Program-made: the position numbers and the translations under genes
Shown: piece after piece, positions 54,959 through 64,000 of the stretch
How positions within the stretch are numbered: position 1 is the stretch's first letter
Layout: each line of letters opens with the position of its first letter
Source: Tigriopus japonicus
Lineage: Eukaryota > Arthropoda > Copepoda > Harpacticoida > Harpacticidae
Direction of reading: 5' to 3'
Assembly: GCA_010645155.1 (NCBI GenBank)
Contig: JAAGOF010000250.1
Span: 484,747 to 548,746, forward strand
Length of the DNA stretch: 64,000 bases
The notes under the pieces: generated by a model
What the model was told of the DNA's origin: nothing
Seen by the model: only the letters and a program-made list of their open reading frames with translations
Database searches by the model: none

Positions 54959-57954
54959 CTAATTACAATTTGGTGGAGACACCACCCTGCATTCTGGACT
55001 GGCGTCTGACTCAAATGCTTCTCCCGTTTGCCGTTTCGTTCTGTACATGGATCGATAACTTGGAACAGGTATCCAAGAATCATCATGATGTGGTTGGTGT
55101 GGAAAGGTATCGTCATCATCAATTGATTCATCGTAGTCATAGTCATGAAGGAAGCTACGGGCGTCGTTTGGATAATCTTCTACGTATTGCCGCTCCTGCC
55201 GTTGTGCTTCGTTGTTGTAACGAATATCATCGCTCTGTACAGACGAATGATATCTTTCGTATATGGACGGAAAGTCTGATTCAGGTGAATTGATTGAATT
55301 CCCTGGAGAGTTGAACGAGTTTTGATTGAAATCGTCATTGCCTAGTATTGGTAATGCCATATTCATCTGCAGGGAGGCGTTCCGTTTTACCTGAGCCAAA
55401 AATTCAGATAGATCCACATTTTGGACTGATTGAGCGAGTTCAAAATTGGTGGCATTCACTCCCGGCACTAATTTATTGCCATCCATGTCACATGTCACAC
55501 CCAAAATGCAAGGCTCACTCAACACGGTCACCATAACACGAAAACCATATAATCGTTCCACTGCTTCCACTTGAGGAGTCCGTGGGACTTCATAGTAATA
55601 CTCAGTTGCAGGGGGTGGACCAAAAATTTTTTGCCTCACTCTACTTTCGAGATTTTGTCGAAATTTTGTAAAGCCGTCTACTTTTCGTCCCCATCGGCGT
55701 TGCAAATTGGTCCAAGCTGATCTTATTCGCCATGGAAAGGTTGCTGGCAACTGACGACGGAATCGACGTCGGGCCAATTTTCTATTTTCCACGGTAGCAC
55801 CAGCTATCGAGGTCTCATCATCCTCGGAGAAAATGACCCCCACGGCAGGTACGGTTCGATCGCTAACAAATGGTGGGAACACGGACACGGGTACAAGACC
55901 ATCAGGGACCAAAGATAAGGCCAGAATGTTGGTGGGAGAGTTTGGAATGGGTAATCCTCCTCCTCCAGGAGTTCCTGGTTGTGGAGCGTTGGCTGGAGCC
56001 ATTCCAACTGGCGTGGTTACTTCAGGTTCCGCTGCTGCAGGAGGTGGCGGTGGAGGTGGCGGCGGTGGAGGCGGTGGAGGGGGTGCGAAAGCTGCTGGAA
56101 TCAATGCTAGGCTGGCAAGTCCCGCAAGACCTATCAATCTAGCTGTTCCGATACCCACACTTATACCGTTAGTGGTATGATTCATGGGGCCCATATGACC
56201 TGATGGACCTATTGCAGCACCTGTAGAACCTGCAGCACCACTAGCTAGCACAATGAAACCATTCCTCTTAAATCGACGAAGGCGGACAACATCAAAATCG
56301 GCAGCCACCAGATATTCTTCACTTTGAGCAATCTCTAGGGCTCTCTCATAAGTTAATCTTCGGCCAGTAATGACTTGGTCGCAGGTCCTGATGGGGACAA
56401 GGCATAAATTTTCGGTAAGATCGAGAGGAATCGTCGGATTGACTGTTGTGGCAATTGTTGTAGTAACAGTCGTAGTAGTAGAAATAGTAGTCGTGGTTGT
56501 TATAAGTGTGGGTGGCGGCGGTGGAACGAAAGATGTTGTTGAAGCAGTTGTAGAAACCGTCGTAGGTGGCTCTGCAGTAGATTGTGGCGTAGTCACAACA
56601 GGAATTGGAGGTGGCGGTGGTTGAGTGTTTACCACTTGTGGAATTGGAGCCGTTGTTGGAGGTGGCAAAGTAACAATGGATGGTGTTGTAGATTGGGTGC
56701 TTGAGACAATCGGAACTTGGATTGTTGGTGTGGTTGTAACAACGACAACGGGCAGGGTTGTGGTGGATTGTGCGTTTAATGGTGATATAATGGTGGTGGT
56801 TGATGGTGTAGTGAAAATTCCTAAAGGGGGGCTGGTGGATTGATTTGTGACCCTGAACACTGGATCACCGACAGTTGTACTTAGTGTTGTCACTGGAGGA
56901 GCCGGGGTCGATTCGTTTGGAATTGGAAAATTTGGTAAGATGGCTGAAAGGGGCGGTGAAGACGATTCGGTGGGAAAAAATACTGTTTGTTGTCCCACTT
57001 GAGGTACGGGGATTTCAGGTTGAATTATGCTTGTTGGAGGGTTAATTTCGCCAATCACAAATGGGTTTATAACTGATCTGGTTGTTGATGCCTGCACCTG
57101 TCCAAAAAATGGACTAGCAGTTGGTTCTCTTGGATTCGCTGGAGGTAACCTACTAACCACATTGGAACGCAATGGTGTTGGTGTCACTAGTGGAGGTTTT
57201 CGCACAACTTCAAGCTGTGGCGAATTGGAAGAATTTATGACCACAGGCGGAATAAATCTATTTCTGTGGTCAAAGGACAAGGTGAATTGTGCTGCATTTG
57301 TGTTTGAATTTCCACGAACACGAGATGAAATGTAATTTGAGACAGTGCTTGAGTCCTCTAACGGTTTTCCAGGCCCATGATTCAAATTGGGCTGAAGCTT
57401 TGGACCTCGACTGTATGTCAATGAAGGATTTCGAACATTTGAATTCCTACTCAACGCTGATTCTCCTCGAGAAACGCGGTCAAGTGATTTAGGATTTGAT
57501 TGAGGATTGAACGAATTCGATTGTGAATTTTGAACGACTGGGATTTGCCGTTTGACTTGTGAATTTGTGGTAGAAATAGGGAGGGTTTTCACTTCCACCA
57601 AAGGTACTAGAGTTGGATCATGAGCAACCCGATGCCTTTGTTTGTACACTTGAGGTTTGAAATAAATTTCATGCCGCTGATCGTGTGCTAGCTCCAATTT
57701 TTTAACTTCGACTCCACCTTCGAAAGTAGGATACTCTTTAAAGTTACCAAAAGCTGTCCGATCGTTTGGTAACGTTTTTGCGTCATCTTCTTCCATCAAT
57801 ATTTTGGAGAATGGCTTCGAGCTCTCCAATCTCAACCCTAAAGCTGAGAAACCACTTATGAAACCCAAGATAACCTGTGAAATGGAAAGGTCAAGTTTCA
57901 AATGAATAACTTTGATACGAGTGTTGAGATTCTCACCAATGACAGGACAGACAT
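54959..57954 (-). CDS. large secreted Thr/Pro-rich precursor, copy 2
   Basis: Exon 1 (57954-57937, coding MSVLSL) joins exon 2 (57874-54959) to give 977 aa with a signal peptide (MSVLSLVILGFISGFSALG). The architecture is that of the 50-53 kb paralogue: IYFKPQVYKQRH near the N-terminus, a long low-complexity Pro/Thr/Ser zone, a Pro run, the NAPQPGTPGGGGLPIPNSP block, EYYYEVPRTPQ, and a C-terminal Cys pair in SPECRVVSPPNC. Basic sites RRFKR (~537), RRRFRR (~707) and RTKR (~952) are at corresponding places. Its Thr tract is much shorter and its Pro run longer than in copy 1. An Asp-rich patch (DYDYDESIDDDD) lies before the last site. The genes are head-to-tail, 1.8 kb apart. Function unknown. 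Confidence 0.86.
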
Positions 57955-57989
57955 TATTTGAAGACGGTGCTTAACCATAGCGCATGCAT

Positions 57990-58030
57990 AACTGAATGCA
58001 TTCACTCGCCAAACCAAACTGATTTTGTGG
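57990..58030 (-). promoter_or_regulatory. core promoter of Thr/Pro-rich copy 2
   Basis: A perfect arthropod-type initiator TTCAGTTA (minus strand, 57996-57989) lies 37 bp before the ATG, the same distance as in copy 1. The upstream GGCGAG and TGCAT segments are also shared. The TATA position holds only a weak CACAAAAT. Confidence 0.45.
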
Positions 58031-59095
58031 CATTGGAGATCTGCTGCATTTTGAGTGCGCCAATTGGAATGGTAGGTCAATTCAACCGTTCTTCTCGGAG
58101 TAGACGTGTTAGAGTTCTTGCGACATTTTTGCGAATGCATCTTGTTTTTTGTAAACTCGCTCAGAGTCTCTAATCAACCCATCAAGTTTTTGGGCTCTTT
58201 GCTAGGAAGAGTGTACACGGTGGTCCTTAGTTTTTGTTTCATAAAGTAAATGGGTTAACTTCAACAAAACGGTAGGATTTCTTCTTTTTGGCTGAGGGCT
58301 TTAAGATTTAAGATAGATTCTCAGCTTTAAGTATTGCTGTTAAGAAGAGTAAGGTGATGCTTTTAAGCGTCGAGAGTTAAAAAGTACAGGACTGTTAAGG
58401 AATAGAGAACTCCAAGCTTTAAGGGTAAATCAGGGCAAAACGAGATGTTAAAGTTGATTTTTTCACATGTTTACCCACGTTGATGTTTACCAACAGATTG
58501 ATTTTATCATCCAACAACTATACCATTGTGAACCGCACTTAAGTGTGTTCAAAGTGAGGATATTTTTTCCAGAAAAGAGCGAGTGCAGGTGTCACTTCAA
58601 GCTAAAAAACAGTTTCACATCGGCTCCATAGATTTCAAGCATGTTTGGTAAGAATATTCTTTAATCAAGTGCTGTACTTTTACCTAATACCTTTAAATGG
58701 CATTAGTACATCACAATCATAACTATGGCTTTAGGTTCTACCTAAAAACGTAGGTTTGAACCTAAAACACTTTTTTCGGCAGTTTTTACGTAAAACAAAG
58801 TTTTTGGCCTAATTTAAACTTTTTCCTTAGCCTAAAGTCATTTGCAAAATAAGATTCCTTAACCCTATGTCTTTAAAAAAATAAAATGCAAGAACAAAGG
58901 AAGGAAGAAGAGGATTGGGAGCCACAATGTTTTCATCCATTAACAAGCCGAATCAGCGTTACCAGGTGGTTTCAGGCAACTTTGCGAAAAGTTCTTTGAA
59001 ATACTGCCAATCACGGGCGCTCACTGCCATTTTTGAAGTCACATACAGCCACATTCTGCTAACCTTTATGCGAAAATTTTCTGGTTTTCAATCAC
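58031..59095. other. intergenic region
   Basis: No gene recognised. Confidence 0.4.
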
Positions 59096-59275
59096 TTCAT
59101 CTCGTTTTTAGCGCGAAAAGTTTCGATCTTTTAATGTCGAACAATTTTGATCTCGTTTTTCAGGTCGAAAATTTCCGATCTCCTTTTTTAGGCCGAAAAC
59201 TTTCGATCTTCTTTTTTCAAGTGGAAAATTTTTTATCTCCTTTTTTGTGTTGAAAATTTTGGACCTTTTTGGTCG
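59096..59275. repeat. ~32-bp minisatellite, second array
   Basis: Five to six degenerate units (TTTCGATCTTC, GGTCGAAAATTTCCG and similar) belong to the same family as the 34.1-kb array, with the same flanking sequence types on both sides. Confidence 0.7.
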
Positions 59276-61359
59276 AACTTTTTTGCCCGCCCTGCCATTT
59301 TACAAATTTCACTGTCACAAACTTTTCTCTTCGGCCATTTTCTATTTGCAAATTGTAAACTGCTGTAGAACAGTGAATAATAAATTTGGTCTAAAATGCC
59401 TCTGTAGAAGGTGCAATCTAATCAACCTAAAAGCCTAAAGCGTAATTTTTGAGGCAACCTAATTATGTCATAATTTGCCAAAAAGTTAAACTAAAATATT
59501 CAGCCCTAATCATAACTCTCTTGCGTCAAGAGAAATTATGGGTTTGATAAGGGACCCTTACACGTGACAACCTTGCATACATGTTCATAGATACATATCC
59601 CGCCATATATAGAAAAGCATCAAAACACTAACGCTTATTCACAGTTGATTTTTTTCTACTTGATTCAAAAGGATTGTTCGACAAAGTAAGAATTTGGCCA
59701 GTGCAAGGGTTTTCGCATTGAAAATGAAAAAAATCGTAATGGAAAATGTCGAATGGCGAGTTTGGACATATTGACTCTCTGTTTTGTAAGAAATAAAAAA
59801 ATAAAAGAAATGCAAAATTTATTCTTTTAATTAAAAAATTCCAAGCACTGAAACTTTACATCACTTACACTTGTACTTACACAAAAACAGTGGCCTTTTG
59901 TTGAGAATTTTCTCATGCAAGAACGAGCAGATAAAGTGTGCATATTTTTCCAAAATCCTAACCAAAGGTGTTCAAACTTGCAATTCGACACTTTTCATAG
60001 CATCTAAGTCATAAGGGCGCTCTGTAAAATGCGAAAACCCTTCAACTGCCCAAATTCTCACGAGCCACCCACTGTTGACGAACAAACCTTTTCTCTTGTT
60101 TCATCCGTCCGCGATAAGATTTTTGAAGAGATCACTCAAACCTCCTCCTGCATCCCTAAATCAGGAAAAATAAACTTTAACAGAATTTTTTATTTCCTAT
60201 TTTCCCATTTTTGAACTATTTCGTGATTTTGAGCGATCGTCCAACTACTTTGCGCATTTTTCTGGAAATTTACATTTTTTCGTGGATGTTTCACTCTCTT
60301 GCCACTTATTTCGATTTTTGTGGATTTCAGGAAAAAACGGAATATTTCCTTTTCTTTTATGTAGACATTAGAGTTTCTCCAAATGCATAATTGAATGCTA
60401 ACTATTTTCTACTTTTGAAATGACATTGTCTGTGTGAAGAGATTGTATTTAAAAAAAAAAATCTGAAGCCCTTCTTTTTTTTATCATACTCCCTTGGGAA
60501 CTTAATCTTCATTTGCGCAGAAAATTCCACGCAATATTCCATGATATGTTTTAAAAAGGTGAAGTGGAAAAATAACCAAAAGAAAAAAGTGTATTAGTCA
60601 ATTGCAAAATAGTAAGCTTAGAAAAAGATTGCCAATTACAAGCTAGAATATTATCTAGAAGTTGATTGTATTAACGAGTCACCAAACAGTTGGGGGTTAG
60701 TGCAGAACCTGGTTAAGAATGATGTCTCACGAAATTGATATAAAATAATTGATCTAGTTCAATCTTCATCTAAACTTCTCCAGGCCAGAAATGGTTCCGA
60801 GCGCATTTTAGCACCGTCACTCAAAAATTCAAGCATTCAGAGTAAGTCATTGATAGGCTTCGAAGTCATGAGTTGCTTGATACAATCTACAGTCTGTATT
60901 GACTGATTAGACAATAAGGCCTTTGATAAGGTACTGCAGACTGAAATGCAATCGGAGTTATTTACTTCGCCATCGTGCAAATGTGCTTAATGATTCACAA
61001 AGCCCGTGGATGGACGGATCTCTTTTTTATTGAGTTTACGGATGTGTGAACAAAATTAAATATTCGACACTCAGCCATTTTTTAGATTTTTTGAATGCAT
61101 CACTTATACATATATACATTAGATTTCAATTAAGTACAGTCGATATTTTTGTCAATTTTTTTGTCAAAGCTAAAATAAAAGTTTCTTTTTGGCCCTCTAA
61201 AAAATTACTTCTTCGAGTTTGATAGTATACCATTTTGAACCCATCTGAAAAACTTAAGAAATAATGAGTATTTATCTTGTAATTCATTTGTCCACAAACA
61301 CATTTAATAATCCATCCATTCTCCTACTTTTTGAAAGTTCTTTGATGGCTCTCGTAGTA
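59276..61359. other. gene-free AT-rich region
   Basis: Only short unsupported open frames. No repeats with clear boundaries were seen. Confidence 0.4.
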
Positions 61360-61725
61360 CGAGGGATATCTAGACTAAAGATAGACGGGACTTGTTGCTC
61401 GATTAAAAGAGTACTCTTATGAGCAAATGTTCCTTTACAAATTTTGTTTAATACAAACTTGTTCGAAGTTATGATTTGATTAGACAATGGATGTTGGGCG
61501 ACCCCTATATACAGTACATAGAAAATAGGCGCCAAAAGCCAACAACATGACAAAAATCATGTGCGTTTTGAAGCCAAGACGTCTGACCCTGAAAATTAAC
61601 ACTTTCTCTCCACAAAATTTCACCAAAGAGCAACATCTTTACTTTCCAAAATATTGGATCTTGGCGAGTTTCTAGCTTCTGACGTCCATCTCATGAAACG
61701 AAACGTGCAGGGGTCGCCCAACATA
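61360..61725. mobile_element. partial, older copy of the 61.7-kb MITE family
   Basis: Begins CGAGGGATATCTAGACTAAA after TA, a diverged version of the terminus of the neighbouring element, and contains the same internal block (ACTTGTTCGAAGTTATGATT, then GGGCGACCCC). Its right part is missing where the next copy starts. Confidence 0.55.
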
Positions 61726-62490
61726 CGTGGGGTATCCAGATTACAGGTACAACTGGGCCTTTAGTTCGTTAAATTGCACGTTTTTCGAATTAATGCCAAA
61801 AATAAAAATAAAAATCTATCTCTTGTGAGCTAATGTTATTTTACAAATTTTGTTATCAAACACACTTGTTCGATGCTATGATTTAATTAGACATGGTATT
61901 TTGGACGACCCCTGCACGTTTCAAAAAATGGACGTCAAGAACGAAAAACTCGTCAAAATCCACTGTTTTGTGAAGTAAAGATGTTGGTCTAACTCATATT
62001 TCTATGTTAGGTGAACATTTGTTCAGAACAGATGATATACGTATGTCGATGTGAGACATCTTGGCTTTGAAAGATACATCATTTTTATCATGTTGCTCAT
62101 CTTGACACTTATTTTCTATGTATTCAGGGGTCAAGCAACACACCTTTGTCTAATTGAGTCATAGCTTCGAACAAGGTTGTCTGACAACAACATTTGTAAA
62201 GAAATGTCCTCAAAAGAGATCAATCTTCAATTCAACTTTTTTCATAAATAAAAAATCGTGCCTTTAAGCGAGTTACAAGCCCAGTCGATCTCAAGTCTGG
62301 CTATCCCTTGTACCTTGTCTGATTAAAGTTTAAGTTCAAACAGGGTTACCAAACGACAAAAAAATACAAAATAGCATCAGCTCACGAGAGAACTAAAATC
62401 CTCCTTTCAATTTTCTATACTATTCAGAAAATCGTGCATTTTAACGAGTTACAAGCCCGGCCCATCTATGTATAGTCTGGATACCCCACG
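61726..62490. mobile_element. TA-flanked MITE with long inverted ends
   Basis: Starts CGTGGGGTATCCAGA and ends with its exact inverse, with TA on both sides; similarity between ends continues over about 65 bp. Internal blocks near 61850-61910 and 62125-62200 are also inverted relative to each other. No transposase. Tc1/mariner-type target choice. Confidence 0.72.
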
Positions 62491-62492
62491 TA

Positions 62493-64000
62493 ATAGTCCA
62501 TGGACCACGGAACTTCCTTAGTCCAAGACAATTCCAAAGAAAAATTTGAAGAACATCTACATACAATCCAAAGTGAACAAACCTACCAAATGTGCGGCTG
62601 GATTCATCATTGTGGGTGCCAGGATCGAAGCAATGATCCTCGCCCAACCAGCGAAGCCAGTCATCACATTGTCCAAATGTTTCCGATAGGTAATTTCAAG
62701 TCAGGTGTCAGAATGGTTCTCCGTCTATGGGTGTGGAACAGTGTCTTAAAGTTTCCTTGAGAAAGGGCGAGAGGGGAATCGAACCTGGGACCTCTCTCAC
62801 AATAGGAAACTGGGCTGAAGCAAGAGACTCGCTCATAAAAACTTCATTCTCTGCAGAAATTCGCGTAAAAACACTTACAACGAATACATCGATAGCTCAG
62901 TCCATTTGCAAAATACCTCCCCCCTTTTGTCCCCAATCTTAACGGAAGGATAAAAAAAAACTGAAGGGTGACACGGAGGTTCACGAGAGCCCCTTGCATT
63001 TATTGGGAACGGCTTCAACACTTTTTTTTTGATGAGTAAAGACGCTTCGATAGCTATCAGATCATATACCCTGATTCGAAAGTTCTGTCGTGATCACACA
63101 CCGAACCTAGATAATATAGTCATGCGTGGACAAATTTGAACGATCACATTTCCAGTGTACCCCACTAGATTCTAAATGTTTCGGTTTTCTTTAGGATGTA
63201 ATGTGAAGATGAATAAGTGATACATCATTGCTGGCACAGCAGGTGTCGCTTTTGACATCCAGTGTTTTTTCCATGCAGGGTTCTACCGCTTTCTAAACCA
63301 TTGTAAAAAACATTAAATGCCGGGAATCAAATTTTACTTAGTCCTGGAGAAAAGAGAGCGGTTTGGGAACACTTCCAACCAAAAACAGTGAAATTCTATT
63401 GCCCACTATCATTCAAGAGCTTGAACACTAGAACCTCGACAGTTCATTTTAGACAAAGGAAAAACTTCTTGATAATGTGGACGAACTTTAGTTCCATATT
63501 TATGGTTGTGGATTAGCATCTAAAGAGAGGGTTTGATTTAAATATCCTTCTCATGCGTTGGGGTATTTGGCGGGTAGCCTGATGATCAAATGAAAATCAG
63601 CCATTTCTTTTTTTAGACAGTCGTTGACATGGAAATGTAGCGAAAGAAAACTGAATGTCAAAGTCACTACCTTCACTCTTCTTACGAGGGTAAGAGGACT
63701 CCATAGGAATTGCCGTTTCATTCTTGCCATACCGATGCCTCCAAGAGATTGCACGATTTTAGTTTTCCTTAATTTGTATCACCAATGGTATGCTCTCTAA
63801 AAAGTTCTTGCTGCCAGTTATTGTATGGCAATATGTATTCCCTCTTTTCCCCAAACTAAGAAGGTAGGTAGCCATTCAAGACCGTTTTTGAGCGTTCGAG
63901 AGATCAAGAGCTTCACTTCCAAGTATCACGCGGTTTCTGTGAATGTCCCTTTTCGTACACAATTTGGAACAGATCGCTGCGAAGAAATGCAATGTTTTTT
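62493..64000. other. right edge without a supported gene
   Basis: A tRNA-like antisense motif lies near 62775. Open frames at 62441-62942 overlap on both strands and show no domain. Nothing further was recognised to the window end. Confidence 0.4.
62761..62845 (-). repeat. tRNA-derived SINE head
   Basis: On the minus strand GGTTCGATTCC (62785-62775) is a perfect pol III B box, preceded by a degenerate A-box region and followed by CCTCTCGCCC, as in a tRNA acceptor. The T-stem and acceptor do not pair well, so a SINE or tRNA pseudogene is more likely than a working tRNA. Confidence 0.35.

Noticed and set aside
60029..60214. 61-codon plus-strand frame
   Set aside because: Short, no domain, ends in AT-rich sequence; consistent with chance.
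62775..62785. Possible tRNA gene on the minus strand
   Set aside because: The B box is perfect, but the T-stem and acceptor stem do not pair and no anticodon arm could be drawn; kept only as a SINE-like feature.

Overview
The window is nuclear DNA of an invertebrate animal. Genes are sparse and split by introns with standard GT-AG borders (one GC-AG), the background is AT-rich, and the spaces between genes are full of small DNA transposons. TCAGT-type initiators, secreted PAN-domain and Thr-rich proteins, a caveolin and a secreted matrix metalloproteinase together suggest an arthropod, perhaps a crustacean such as a copepod. That placement is inference; no species-specific marker was seen.

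Layout. 0-8 kb: a decayed reverse-transcriptase fragment, a pogo/Tigger-like remnant, then two tandem two-exon genes for secreted PAN/apple-type cysteine-rich proteins (3116-3900 and 6762-7755) with a dead mariner between them. 9-12.4 kb: an hAT MITE and a four-exon minus-strand gene for a protein with three U1-type zinc fingers. 14.6-19.9 kb: a secreted MORN-repeat protein whose 4.2-kb intron holds an assembly gap and further MITEs. 20.8-25.9 kb: a 5-kb near-perfect palindrome. 26-30 kb: hAT and mariner MITEs and a LINE 3' end. 32.5-37.1 kb: caveolin and an unrecognised 348-codon ORF. 37.7-41 kb: nested MITEs. 42-49.6 kb: a complete ten-exon matrix metalloproteinase on the minus strand. 50.2-58 kb: two tandem minus-strand paralogues encoding large secreted Thr/Pro-rich precursors with conserved furin-like sites. 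59-64 kb: minisatellite, MITEs and gene-free DNA.

The most unusual object is the palindrome at 20834-25877. It has 2466-bp inverted arms, a 112-bp spacer, AGTAGT...ACTACT ends and a 6-bp target duplication (TGTATA) on both sides, so it is an integrated Polinton/Maverick-like element. It consists only of one end of its parent duplicated in mirror image: the 3' part of a protein-primed type B DNA polymerase gene and a 104-aa membrane protein gene, each present twice. This is the structure expected of a snap-back (defective-interfering-like) replication product of a protein-primed linear replicon that was then integrated.

The cellular genes do not form an operon-like unit. Several of them (PAN pair, MORN protein, metalloproteinase, Thr/Pro-rich pair) encode secreted products, and both tandem pairs keep conserved core promoters, which suggests shared expression within each pair.
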